Part shown: in pieces, positions 26,340 through 34,474 of the stretch | Position numbering within the stretch: the first letter of the stretch is position 1 | Layout: each line of letters starts with the position of its first letter | DNA from: UBA8337 sp937907245 | Lineage (GTDB): Bacteria > Pseudomonadota > Alphaproteobacteria > RS24 | Direction of reading: 5' to 3' | Length of the DNA stretch: 64,000 bases | Assembly (NCBI GenBank): GCA_965219485.1 | Contig: OZ244774.1 | Coordinates: 434,001 to 498,000 of the forward strand | Translations under genes and position numbers: made by a program | The notes under the pieces: generated by a model | The model's input: the letters and a program-made list of their open reading frames with translations, nothing else | Databases searched by the model: none | What the model was told of the DNA's origin: nothing

Positions 26340-26453
26340 GTTCAGCTTCCTTTCGGCGCCAATCCAATGGGGCGCGATTATCGCAAAATTAAGCCGAGCT
26401 ATAAGGGAAAGCAAGTGTGTAAAGAAGCCGCGCAATCATGGTAAACAAAGAAC

Positions 26454-26798
26454 ATGTTTATGCGTCTTAAATCTGAACTTTATGTGCAAGCGTTGGTGCG
26501 CCGCGTTAACGGAGCTTTGGCGGCTGCCTATGTCGCTAAGCGAGGCGACACGGATGCTGGGGTTATTTTTGTGCGCGTTAACCGGTTGGACGGCACGGGG
26601 GGCTTATTGTCTTTGTTTACCAATATGGATGGCGAGCGTTTGGCGCGCGTCGTTTTGGAACCAGGGACGGCGGAGCCAGATATAGATGCGCATCTATCGC
26701 GCGAATTATCGCGCGACCCAGATATTTGGGTGATAGATATAGAAGATGTTGCAGGGCGGCACTTTTTAGACGAAAAACTAGACGGCAATTGGTCTTGA
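26454..26798 (+). CDS. DUF1491 family protein
   Basis: A 114-residue protein of the alphaproteobacterial DUF1491 family. It has RLKSELYVQALVRRVNG at the start, then RGDTDAGVIFVRVNR, and a C-terminal DPDIWVIDIED. Function is unknown. An ATG two codons later (26460) is equally possible. The MscS gene follows after 17 bases with GAGGAAGAGG before it, so the two are probably cotranscribed. Confidence 0.85.
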   Translation: MFMRLKSELYVQALVRRVNGALAAAYVAKRGDTDAGVIFVRVNRLDGTGGLLSLFTNMDGERLARVVLEPGTAEPDIDAHLSRELSRDPDIWVIDIEDVAGRHFLDEKLDGNWS

Positions 26799-26815
26799 GG
26801 AAGAGGTAAATAGTA

Positions 26816-27922
26816 ATGCAGGAATTTATCAACTTAGTGGGGGATGTTTGGAGTTCGGGCTCTTTTGGGTTGAGTGCTTCAGATCTGCTGACGGCGCTGG
26901 CCATCTTTTTAATCTTTGCTGTCTTGCGCGGCCTGTTCACCCGTTTTGTGTTAAACGCGCTGGAGCGTGTGACCAAGCGGACAAAGAACGAAATCGACGA
27001 CATGTTGCGAGAGGCCATCGAGCGCCCGATCAAATTCTTCTTTCTCATTTTGGGCGTGTTTTTTGCGTTGGAAGCCTTGCCGCTTACGGGACTGCCCGAA
27101 GAGCTGGCCGATAAGGTGATGCGCTCGCTCATTGCGGTGGGTATTTTTTGGACTTTTTATGCCGCCATCACGCCTGCCCATGTGGCATTGAAACAAATCG
27201 GAGACCTTCTGTCGCCCGAGATTATCGGCTGGCTGATGACGCTGGTGCGGTGGGGCATAGGCCTGACGGGCGGGGCGACGGTGCTGCAAATCTGGGGTAT
27301 TCAAATTGGCCCTATCGTGGCGGGTTTTGGATTATTTGGCGTGGCGGTGGCTTTGGGCGCGCAGGACTTGTTCAAGAATTTACTTGGTGGCGTGTCTATT
27401 TTGGTGGAGCGACGGTTTCAAATCGGCGATCGCATTGAGGTGACGGGCGTTGTCGAGGGCGTGATTGAGCAAATCGGCTTTCGTTCCACTCGCGTGCGCC
27501 GTTTCGATCGAGTGCCTGTTATCGTGCCCAATAATACCTTCTCCGATCACGCGTTGATTAATTACTCGAATATGACCCAACGGCGAGTGAAATGGACTAT
27601 CGGCCTAGAGTATAGCAGCACAGCGGAACAGCTAGAAAAAGTGCGCGCAGGTATTGAGCAATGGCTGATTGAGGATCCGCGCTTTGTGACGGGCGATGAA
27701 AATGTCTCTTGCGTGGTGCGGGTGGAAAGCTTTAACGCCAGCTCCATAGACCTGATGGTCTATTGCTTTACCGCTTCTACCGATTGGCTAGACTGGCTGG
27801 ATGCCAAACAAGGCTTATTGTTCGCGATTAAAAAATTGGTCGAAGAGGCGGGCACAGGTTTTGCTTTCCCCAGTCGCTCTATTTATATCGAAACGCCGAG
27901 TGCGGATACCACCAGCCTGTAA
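26816..27922 (+). CDS. Mechanosensitive channel protein, MscS family
   Basis: A 368-residue small-conductance mechanosensitive channel. Membrane segments lie at about residues 22-45, 70-88, 95-120 and 138-165. The pore helix and beta domain of MscS follow, with GVAVALGAQDLFKNLLGGV and then ILVERRFQIGDRIEV and VIVPNNTFSDHALINYSNM. It gates on membrane tension in osmotic downshock. It ends 13 bases before a six-unit tandem repeat. Confidence 0.92.
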   Translation: MQEFINLVGDVWSSGSFGLSASDLLTALAIFLIFAVLRGLFTRFVLNALERVTKRTKNEIDDMLREAIERPIKFFFLILGVFFALEALPLTGLPEELADKVMRSLIAVGIFWTFYAAITPAHVALKQIGDLLSPEIIGWLMTLVRWGIGLTGGATVLQIWGIQIGPIVAGFGLFGVAVALGAQDLFKNLLGGVSILVERRFQIGDRIEVTGVVEGVIEQIGFRSTRVRRFDRVPVIVPNNTFSDHALINYSNMTQRRVKWTIGLEYSSTAEQLEKVRAGIEQWLIEDPRFVTGDENVSCVVRVESFNASSIDLMVYCFTASTDWLDWLDAKQGLLFAIKKLVEEAGTGFAFPSRSIYIETPSADTTSL

Positions 27923-27935
27923 GACTTGCTAGTTT

Positions 27936-28007
27936 TATGGCGCTATTTATGACGCTATTTATGACGCTACTTATGGCGCTACTTATGGCGCTATTTATGA
28001 CGCTGCC
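27936..28007. repeat. Six-unit 12-base tandem repeat at a convergent gene end
   Basis: Six units of the form tatgRcgctaYt, the last diverged (tatgacgctgcc). They lie between the mscS stop and the DUF934 gene, and the last one and a half units contain the DUF934 C-terminus (Q-R-H-K-stop). On the minus strand most units read R-H-K-stop in frame, so the repeat copies the stop codon itself. Unit lengths keep the frame. Confidence 0.9.
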
Positions 28008-28512
28008 AAAGCGCGCCGCGTTGGTCGTCAGCTGCGGGTTGATAGGCGTTCGATAGCTCGCCCATCGCCGCCGTAAACGTCTCTAGGCTGACACTCGGCG
28101 CCAGCTCAAAAGCGGTGATGCCGCAGCGCCGCATCATGGCCCATTGGTCATGCAACACTTCGCCAGAGGCGCGCAGCTCCCCTTCAAAGTTAAACTGCTC
28201 TCGCAAGACCCGCGCCGCCGAAAAGCCACGCCCATTGCGGTAAGTTGGAAAGGCAATGGAGACCAGCGACAGCATGTCGAGATAAGGCTCCAGCTCGGCT
28301 ACGTCTTCGCCTAATTTGGTTTTGCCATTGCCATCTGCCAATAACTGCACGCCCAATTTAGCATTACGGGCGCGCAAACTTTCGGCCTCAGCCTTCAGGC
28401 GCGTCAGCGAGATAATTGTGGGGGCATCGGGTAGCGCCGTTTCATCATCGCTATAGGTCCACTCGTCTTGGCACAGCGCGCCATCTTTCATCAGCTGATA
28501 CTCATTCGGCAT
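27991..28512 (-). CDS. DUF934 protein of the sulfite reductase operon
   Basis: A 173-residue DUF934 protein, found almost only with sulfite reductase genes. The core is VAELEPYLDMLSLVSIAFPTYRNGRGFSAARVLREQ with a C-terminal MRRCGITAFELAP. It may help sulfite reductase assembly or sulfur delivery; that is unproven. The start overlaps the cysI end by 11 bases. The C-terminus ends within a tandem repeat. Confidence 0.88.
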   Translation of the reverse strand: MPNEYQLMKDGALCQDEWTYSDDETALPDAPTIISLTRLKAEAESLRARNAKLGVQLLADGNGKTKLGEDVAELEPYLDMLSLVSIAFPTYRNGRGFSAARVLREQFNFEGELRASGEVLHDQWAMMRRCGITAFELAPSVSLETFTAAMGELSNAYQPAADDQRGALWQRHK

Positions 28513-30157
28513 AGAGGCGCTCCTTAAATGGGTCTAGCCCGACGCGGCGATAGGTGTCGATAAAGCGTTCATCGGTTTGGCGCATGTCCGTATAGGTCGT
28601 GACCACGGTTTCAATCGCATCGACGATGGTCTCTTCGGTAAAGGCGCGGCCGGTGATGGTGCCAATGCTGGCGTTTTCATCGGCGGACCCCCCGAGCGAG
28701 ATTTGATAAAATTCCGTGCCTTTTTTATCGACGCCCAAAATGCCGATATGACCGACATGATGGTGACCGCAAGCATTGATGCAGCCGGAGATTTTAATTT
28801 TCAGCTCGCCGATATCATATTGGCGATCGAGATCGGCAAAGCGTTCGGAGATTTCTTGCGCCAGCGGGATAGACCGCGCGTTGGCAAGGTTGCAATAATC
28901 AAGTCCCGGGCAGGCAATCGTATCGGAAATAAGGCCTAGATTGGCGGTGGCTAGTTCATGGGCATTGAGCGCGTCATAGACGGTTTTTAAATCATCCAAA
29001 CGAATATGTGGCAGCACGAGGTTTTGCTCATGGGTAACGCGTATCTCGTCAAAACTATAGCGCTCGGCCAAATCTGCCACCGCTTCCATTTGCACGTCGG
29101 TCGCATCGCCTGGTACGCCGCCGATGGGCTTGAGCGAAATATTGACGATGGCATAGCCATCTTGTTTATGGGCCACAACATTGGCACGCACCCAACGCGC
29201 GAAATCGGCGTCTTGGGTTTTTGCCGCATCCAGCGCGGGGCTGGTGGCAGGCAGGGTTTCGAACTCTGGACTGGCGAAATAAGCACTAATGCGGTCGATC
29301 TCGGCTTGCGGTACGGCCAGCATTTGCGAGGCATCAATCTTGGCAAATTCGGCTTCGATGAGGCGGCGCATCTCCACTTCACCAGTCTCGTGAACCATAA
29401 TTTTAATCCGCGCTTTATAACTATTGTCGCGCCGACCTAGCATATTATAGACCCGCATCACGGCTTCTAAATAAGCCAGCAATTGGGCTTTTGGTACGAA
29501 GTCGGCCATTTTTTTGGCGATGAACGGCGTGCGACCTTGGCCGCCGCCGACATGAATTTCATAGCCAACATCGCCCAGCTCATTTTGTTTAATCACAATG
29601 CCAATGTCGTGCAGCTTAATGGCCGCGCGGTCGTTATCATGTCCGGTCACGGCGATTTTAAATTTGCGCGGCAGATAGGTGAACTCGGGATGGAAGGTCG
29701 ACCATTGACGAATAATCTCGGAAATAATCCGTGGGTCCTCTACTTCGCCATCAATGGCCGCCGCATATTGATCGGACGTTACATTGCGAATGCAATTGCC
29801 TGAGGTTTGAATGGCATGCATCTCGACGGTCGCGAGTTCTTCCAATAGGTCTGGAATTTTATCGAGCGCTGGCCAATTAAACTGGATGTTCTGGCGAGTG
29901 GTGAAATGGCCGTAGCCACGGTCGTATTTGCGCGCAATATGGGCCTGCATCCGCAATTGCTTCGACGACAAAGTGCCATAGGGAATGGCCACACGAAGCA
30001 TATAGGCGTGCAGTTGCAAATAGACGCCGTTCATCAAGCGCAAAGGCTTAAAAGCGTCTTCGGTCAGCTCGCCAGAGACACGCCGCTCCACTTGGCCGCG
30101 AAACTGCTTTACGCGGTCGCCAACCAATTGATGATCAAATTCGTCATAACGATACAT
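28502..30157 (-). CDS. cysI: Sulfite reductase, hemoprotein (CysI/nitrite-sulfite reductase family)
   Basis: A 551-residue siroheme and [4Fe-4S] enzyme that reduces sulfite to sulfide with six electrons. The Fe-S ligands are C416 and C422 (CPGLDYC) and C459 and C463 (CINAC), and the siroheme-side motif HARKYDRGYGHFTTRQNIQ is near residue 72. Length and DUF2849/DUF934 partners are those of the alphaproteobacterial sulfite reductase, which takes electrons from ferredoxin or an unlinked reductase; there is no cysJ here. DUF2849 starts 3 bases upstream. Confidence 0.92.
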   Translation of the reverse strand: MYRYDEFDHQLVGDRVKQFRGQVERRVSGELTEDAFKPLRLMNGVYLQLHAYMLRVAIPYGTLSSKQLRMQAHIARKYDRGYGHFTTRQNIQFNWPALDKIPDLLEELATVEMHAIQTSGNCIRNVTSDQYAAAIDGEVEDPRIISEIIRQWSTFHPEFTYLPRKFKIAVTGHDNDRAAIKLHDIGIVIKQNELGDVGYEIHVGGGQGRTPFIAKKMADFVPKAQLLAYLEAVMRVYNMLGRRDNSYKARIKIMVHETGEVEMRRLIEAEFAKIDASQMLAVPQAEIDRISAYFASPEFETLPATSPALDAAKTQDADFARWVRANVVAHKQDGYAIVNISLKPIGGVPGDATDVQMEAVADLAERYSFDEIRVTHEQNLVLPHIRLDDLKTVYDALNAHELATANLGLISDTIACPGLDYCNLANARSIPLAQEISERFADLDRQYDIGELKIKISGCINACGHHHVGHIGILGVDKKGTEFYQISLGGSADENASIGTITGRAFTEETIVDAIETVVTTYTDMRQTDERFIDTYRRVGLDPFKERLYAE

Positions 30158-30160
30158 GGT

Positions 30161-30493
30161 CTAGCTCTCCCGTTTCGCGTCGGCTTGTTTGCCCAAATCT
30201 AGGCGCACTGTGGGGCCGGCCGCGCGAATGATTTCGCGCACGCTGGCGGGCTTATAGTCAGTGCCGTCTTGCAGCACTTCAAACAAATAGGGCTCTAGGA
30301 CATGCAGCTCAAAGTCAGCCGGCAGGGCACGCGCCATCAGCGCGTCGCCAGCTTCTGGCCCATCGGCAATATCAGCGGCGGGGAATGTCTCGGCCCATTG
30401 ATTGTCTGCGGTCAAATAAACCACCTCGCCATCGCTGAGGCGATTGGCGGTGACGGCCTGAAAACGGGCGCCCTTGGAGCTGTGTTGTGCCAT
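30161..30493 (-). CDS. DUF2849 protein of the sulfite reductase operon
   Basis: A 110-residue DUF2849 protein, which precedes cysI in many alphaproteobacteria. Core features are VTANRLSDGEVVYLTADNQW and DYKPASVREIIRAAGPT. Function is unknown; it may assist cysteine or sulfite metabolism. It is the first gene of the operon and has AGAGGA before its ATG. Confidence 0.85.
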   Translation of the reverse strand: MAQHSSKGARFQAVTANRLSDGEVVYLTADNQWAETFPAADIADGPEAGDALMARALPADFELHVLEPYLFEVLQDGTDYKPASVREIIRAAGPTVRLDLGKQADAKRES

Positions 30494-30516
30494 GAAAGAA
30501 TCCTCTAAAACTCAGC

Positions 30517-30572
30517 CGGATAATGCATATTTTCCTATTATCCGTCAACTTGATGTAGTTAGATTTAATCTA
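30517..30572 (-). promoter_or_regulatory. Promoter and two palindromes for the sulfite reductase operon
   Basis: On the minus strand, TTGACG (30543-30548) and CATTAT (30520-30525) are 17 bases apart, a good sigma-70 pair. A perfect inverted repeat, CGGATAAT at 30517-30524 and ATTATCCG at 30537-30544, overlaps both. Upstream of the -35, at 30560-30572, TAGATTAAATCTA has the T-N11-A form of LysR-type regulator boxes. This fits activation by a CysB-like regulator; the regulator itself is not in the window. Confidence 0.6.
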
Positions 30573-30598
30573 CAAGATATAACTGTATTAATAGCTGG

Positions 30599-31384
30599 CT
30601 ACTTGGTATTCGCAAAGCTGTCGTGCCAGCGCCGCAAGACCAACCATTCTAATAAAGTGAGTGCGTAAAACAGCGCGATGCCGAGCGCTGATAAAAGCGC
30701 CAAAGCGGCAAATAAAGTAGCTATTTCTAAGCGATTGCCCGCCTCGATAATACGCCAGGCCAGCCCGGTGCTGGCGCCGGAGCCAGCCACAAACTCTGCC
30801 ACCACAGCGCCGATGAGCGCCAGACCGCCCGATATTTTGGCGCCGGTCAGCATGGCGGGCAGGGCGGCAGGCAGCTCGAGATAATACAATCGCTGCCACC
30901 AGCTCGCGCCAGCCAGCGTCATGACATCGTGCAATTGCGGCTCGGTGCTTCTTAGGCCCTGCACGGCATTGGTTAGCATGGGGAAAAAAGCAACAATCCA
31001 AGCGATGATGACTAGCGCGCGATCGACATGGTCAAAGCCCACCCAGATAAGAATGAGGGGCGCGATGGCAACCACGGGCGTGACTTGCAAGGTGACGACA
31101 TAAGGGTAAAGCGCCATTTCAATCAGCCGTGCGCGGGTGAAGATAATCGCCAAAGTTAGACCGCTGACCAGCGCCCAGAAAAAAGCCAAAGCGGTAATCC
31201 GCAAAGTCACCCAAAGCGAGCCCATGAGCGTGGCGAAATTATCAACCAGCGCGTCGCCGATAGCCGAGGGGGGCGGCAGCACGAAAATTGGCACTTGGGT
31301 GAGGTGGACACTCAGCTCCCAAATGCCAAGCATGGCGATACCAACGCCGAACGGAATGAGGCGGAGCAAACTTGCATGCATCAA
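30599..31384 (-). CDS. ABC transporter permease (COG0600, SsuC/ThiX type)
   Basis: A 261-residue inner-membrane permease with about six helices. The EAA loop, MTLAGASWWQRLYYLELPAA, is the coupling contact with the ATPase (conserved glycine present). It belongs to the group of taurine, alkanesulfonate, pyrimidine and nitrate importers. It overlaps the ATPase gene by four bases. Its stop lies 105 bases from the DUF2849 start, so the sulfite reductase operon has its own promoter. Confidence 0.9.
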   Translation of the reverse strand: MMHASLLRLIPFGVGIAMLGIWELSVHLTQVPIFVLPPPSAIGDALVDNFATLMGSLWVTLRITALAFFWALVSGLTLAIIFTRARLIEMALYPYVVTLQVTPVVAIAPLILIWVGFDHVDRALVIIAWIVAFFPMLTNAVQGLRSTEPQLHDVMTLAGASWWQRLYYLELPAALPAMLTGAKISGGLALIGAVVAEFVAGSGASTGLAWRIIEAGNRLEIATLFAALALLSALGIALFYALTLLEWLVLRRWHDSFANTK

Positions 31385-32205
31385 GAAGCCCTCCCACTGG
31401 GTTCTGCTAGGGCTTCGCTAATGGCTGCACAGGCCGCATGGAAATTTGGCGCGGCGCGGAAATTATCTGCGTCGTTTTCGGGACGCTCCTCTTTGGGGCG
31501 CTCAATTTTAATCTCAGCGTGAAGGGTTCCCGCGCGCATCACCAAGGCGCGTTCGGCCAGATAGGCGGCTTCGGTAACACTATGGGTCACGAAAATAATC
31601 GTTGGCTTTTGCTGCTGCCAGATGGCGCGCAAATCATCGTCGAGGCGAAACCGCGTCAGCTCATCTAGGGCGGCGAAGGGCTCGTCCATCAGCAATATGG
31701 GAGGGCGTTTGGCCAAGGCGCGAGCTAGCGACACGCGCATTTTCATACCCCCTGATAATTCTCGCGGCAGGGCTTTGGCACGCGCATCGAGGCCCACCAA
31801 AGCAAGGGCTTCGCTGACCCGCGTGTCGATTTCTTGCGCACTCAGACCCAATTTTCGATTGGCTATTTTCAACGGCAGGGCGACATTTTCATAGACGCTG
31901 CGCCACGCCAGTAAAGTTGGTTCTTGAAACACAAAGCCAATATCGCTTTGCGTCACGGCCGACATTTCGCCGTCGGTTGGGCTTAGCAAGCCTGCCAATA
32001 ATCGCAGCAAGCTCGATTTGCCACAGCCTGAAGGCCCCACCAAAGCGGTGAAACTGCCCGCAGGAAAAGACGCCGTGATATCGCGCAAGGCCACAACCTC
32101 CGCCTCGCTTCCTCTTTGCGGATAGCGCAGGCCAAGCCGGCTTAAGGCCAGCTCGGGGCCATGTGGCACTAAGTGTGGCACTGAGTGTGGCCTTATGCGT
32201 GTCAT
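31381..32205 (-). CDS. ABC transporter ATP-binding protein (SsuB/TauB/ThiZ type)
   Basis: A 274-residue ABC ATPase. Walker A is GPSGCGKSS, the signature is LSGGMKMRVSLARAL, Walker B is ILLMDEPFAALD and the switch histidine is in FVTHSV. The N-terminal MTRIRPHSVPHLVPHG is encoded by a short tandem repeat and has no counterpart in the family; the folded part begins near residue 19. Start overlaps the binding-protein stop by four bases. Confidence 0.92.
   Translation of the reverse strand: MTRIRPHSVPHLVPHGPELALSRLGLRYPQRGSEAEVVALRDITASFPAGSFTALVGPSGCGKSSLLRLLAGLLSPTDGEMSAVTQSDIGFVFQEPTLLAWRSVYENVALPLKIANRKLGLSAQEIDTRVSEALALVGLDARAKALPRELSGGMKMRVSLARALAKRPPILLMDEPFAALDELTRFRLDDDLRAIWQQQKPTIIFVTHSVTEAAYLAERALVMRAGTLHAEIKIERPKEERPENDADNFRAAPNFHAACAAISEALAEPSGRAS
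32163..32198. repeat. 12-base tandem repeat at the start of the ABC ATPase gene
   Basis: gtggcactaagt, gtggcactgagt and a diverged third unit (gtggccttatgc) lie just inside the ATPase start (minus strand). They encode the PHSVPHLVPHG tract of its N-terminus. Confidence 0.75.
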
Positions 32206-33218
32206 TGTGATGTGCCTTGCTGGACGAAGCGCGTGGTGAACGCGTCGCGCCAGTTCAAGCTTTTTGGATAAACGCCGTTTTCCGCCATCGTGGTGAAGAA
32301 AGATTGCCAGCGTGCCTCGCTCATCGTGCCCATACCGGCCGTGCCTTGACTGGCTTTTGTGGCCTGGGGGAGCAACATGCCGCGCTCGCGTATTTGCTCA
32401 ATCGCTTGGTCGATGATGTCTTGGGTCATGTCCGGATTGGCTTGCAGGATGAGCTGATTGCCTGGCGTTGGATCGCCATAAATATAGCTGCGCCAGCCCT
32501 CTATCGAGGCATTAACGAAGGCCTGCACAATCTCTGGCTGTTCGATAATCATCCGGTTTTGCGCCAAAACCATAGCGGCATAACTCGGGTAGCCATAGTC
32601 GGACAGTAAAAATACCTGCGGGCTTACTCCGCCCCGAGTTTCAATCGTATAGGGCTCCGATGTCACATAGCCTTGCTGAATGGCTGATTTATCGACCAGA
32701 AAAGGTGCCAGATTAAATGTGTATTTTCGGATTTGACGATCGGAGAAATCATATTTGGCTTTCAACCAAACCCAAAATGCATTGGCGGACGCATCGGCAA
32801 TCATCACCGGCTTGCCTTTGATGTCGGCGAGGTTTTGAACATCGGTGCGCGGATGGGTGATAAGAACTTGCGGGTCTTTTTGAAAAGCGGCCATGACGGC
32901 TTTGGCGGGCACACCAGCGCGCACCATATTGAGCGGAATAAAGCTATTCGACCCCATGCCGAAATCAATGGCGCCAGCGCCCAATAATTGCGGAATATTA
33001 ACGCCTGGCCCACCACCGCGTAGGGTAACGTCTAGGCCGGCTTGTTTATAAAGCCCCAGCGCTTTGGCTTGGTAAAAGCCGCCCTGCTCGGCTTGGGCCT
33101 TCCAATCGGTGGCAAAGGTAACGGATTCGAGCGCGCGCGCGGGTGCCAAACTCAGCAGCATGAATAGAGCGCAAGCGCTAATAAAAGGCGTCTTCAAAAG
33201 GGTCGTGAGGTGCAACAT
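32202..33218 (-). CDS. ABC transporter substrate-binding protein (NMT1/THI5-like, COG0715)
   Basis: A 338-residue periplasmic binding protein with a signal peptide (hydrophobic about 12-27, cleavage near ARA-LES at 29-30). The mature start ESVTFATDWKAQAEQGGFYQAKALGLYKQAGLDV has the WxxQAxxxGFYxA pattern of the THI5/NMT1 group, whose members bind pyrimidine thiamine precursors, riboflavin, taurine or sulfonates. I cannot choose among these. Sulfonate uptake would suit the sulfite reductase genes downstream; no TPP riboswitch precedes it. Confidence 0.88.
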   Translation of the reverse strand: MLHLTTLLKTPFISACALFMLLSLAPARALESVTFATDWKAQAEQGGFYQAKALGLYKQAGLDVTLRGGGPGVNIPQLLGAGAIDFGMGSNSFIPLNMVRAGVPAKAVMAAFQKDPQVLITHPRTDVQNLADIKGKPVMIADASANAFWVWLKAKYDFSDRQIRKYTFNLAPFLVDKSAIQQGYVTSEPYTIETRGGVSPQVFLLSDYGYPSYAAMVLAQNRMIIEQPEIVQAFVNASIEGWRSYIYGDPTPGNQLILQANPDMTQDIIDQAIEQIRERGMLLPQATKASQGTAGMGTMSEARWQSFFTTMAENGVYPKSLNWRDAFTTRFVQQGTSQ

Positions 33219-33321
33219 ATTAAGCTTTCTCGACTTGCCGTTTTAATGCTTTAAATGGGCGAGCTATGGCCTCAAACTGCCAGACCCATGCGGGGGCGTC
33301 AATTAGGGAAAAGGACAGCGG

Positions 33322-33777
33322 ATGAAAAACCAAGCGCCATTTTGGCAAACCACATCTTTGGCAGATATGGATGACGCGCAATGGGAGGCCGTATGCGACG
33401 GCTGCGCCAAATGCTGTTTGGTGAAATTGCAAGACGAAGACACGGGCGAGCTGGCTTTTACCAATCTGGCATGTCGTCAATTGGACTTGGGCACTTGCCG
33501 CTGTAAAACCTATGACCAACGCACAGAAATCGTTTCCGATTGCGTGAAGCTGACCAAAGATAATCTTGCGCAAATTGATTTCATGCCGCCAAGCTGTGCC
33601 TACCGATTGCTAAATGAGGGCCAGCCTTTGCCTGATTGGCATCCGCTCCTCAGTGGGAGGCCGGATAGTGTGGTGGCCGCGGGCATGTCGGTTCATGGCC
33701 GCGTGATTCCGGAGGGCGATGGCGATGAAGACGTCGAAAATCACGTTGTGGTGTGGCCGTTAGACGAAAAAAATTAG
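33322..33777 (+). CDS. YcgN/UPF0260 cysteine cluster protein
   Basis: A 151-residue YcgN-type protein of the YkgJ zinc or Fe-S cysteine cluster family. The cysteines lie in CDGCAKCCLVKL, LACRQLDLGTCRC, VSDCVKL and PPSCAYRLL, and the C-terminus ends with HVVVWPLDE as in this family. Function is unknown. AAGGA precedes the ATG. Confidence 0.9.
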   Translation: MKNQAPFWQTTSLADMDDAQWEAVCDGCAKCCLVKLQDEDTGELAFTNLACRQLDLGTCRCKTYDQRTEIVSDCVKLTKDNLAQIDFMPPSCAYRLLNEGQPLPDWHPLLSGRPDSVVAAGMSVHGRVIPEGDGDEDVENHVVVWPLDEKN

Positions 33778-33897
33778 ATTTCGCGCGTTTTCCAAGTCCT
33801 TGTTTTTTGAGTATTTTTTTCAAAATACCCGCACGATATACACGTAGTAGGCAAGTAAGCCATTGAAAAACAATAAAAAATTAGATATTTCGTTTGA

Positions 33898-34335
33898 CAG
33901 CGCCCCGGCTGGCGACTTTGGGACGAAGAGAGCCAAGATTTTCTAATTTTTAATGGCGCAGACTGGCACTCGGTTTTGCCTCAAGACAGCGCTGCCTCCA
34001 GTCTTATTACCACGTTGGAGGCGGTGGTGGATATCACCGATCCGAAGCTGATTAGCCTTCCCTCGCACACAATATTTTTTGGCGCTGCGGTAAAAGTGCT
34101 GGAGGCTATTGAGGGCGCCCAGAGCTGGAGCTTGGGGGTAGCTGAGGGCACCAATCGGTTTGGCAATTGGCTATCGCTGAGTGCTGGCAGTGAGATACGG
34201 GGCCCTGCGGATCCATCGGTGGTTTACTGGAACAACACGCCGATTTTGGCAACGCCGATTAATGGCAAGTTTACCAAGGGGCGCATCGCTATTGCGATTT
34301 ATTATTTGCGCCTGCCGATACCAGACGCGACATAA
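33898..34335 (+). pseudogene. 5'-truncated DUF2793 (phage/GTA-type) gene remnant
   Basis: An open frame without an ATG or a ribosome site runs from after a TGA (33895-33897). Its translation PGWRLWDEESQDFLIFNGADW, then VVDITDPKLISLPSHTIFFG, QSWSLGVAEGTNRFGNWLSLSAGS and a C-terminal IAIYYLRLPIP follows the DUF2793 family, which is linked to phage and gene-transfer-agent particles. Only the C-terminal half of a normal member is present; a TTG at 33976 could start a 119-residue piece. The 5' part is replaced by A/T-rich sequence. No other phage gene is nearby. Confidence 0.6.
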
Positions 34336-34406
34336 CGCCCGCGCAAGCGACATAAAGCCCGCGCACGCGACATAACGCCCGCGCACGCGACATAAAGCCC
34401 ACGCTC
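34327..34406. repeat. Four-unit 20-base tandem repeat starting in a stop codon
   Basis: Four units of the form gcgacataaMgcccRcgcNN, the last diverged. The first unit contains the stop of the DUF2793 remnant (34333-34335); all units keep a TAA at the same place. No spacer of CRISPR type. Confidence 0.9.
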
Positions 34407-34474
34407 TTTCCGGTGTCTTTCAACTAGCCATGCTCAAGGTCTGTGATATGTTGAGGCATATTCTGGAGGAAGTT

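Noticed and set aside
33219..33321. TPP riboswitch before the ABC importer
   Set aside because: No thi-box core (CTGAGA with its partner) is visible on the minus strand of this gap.
33811..33828. A/T hairpin GTATTTT...AAAATAC after the YcgN gene
   Set aside because: Weak stem without G/C pairs and without a T tract after it; not listed as a terminator.
34327..34406. CRISPR-like array
   Set aside because: Units of 20 bases are directly adjacent, without unique spacers; the same holds for 27936-28007.
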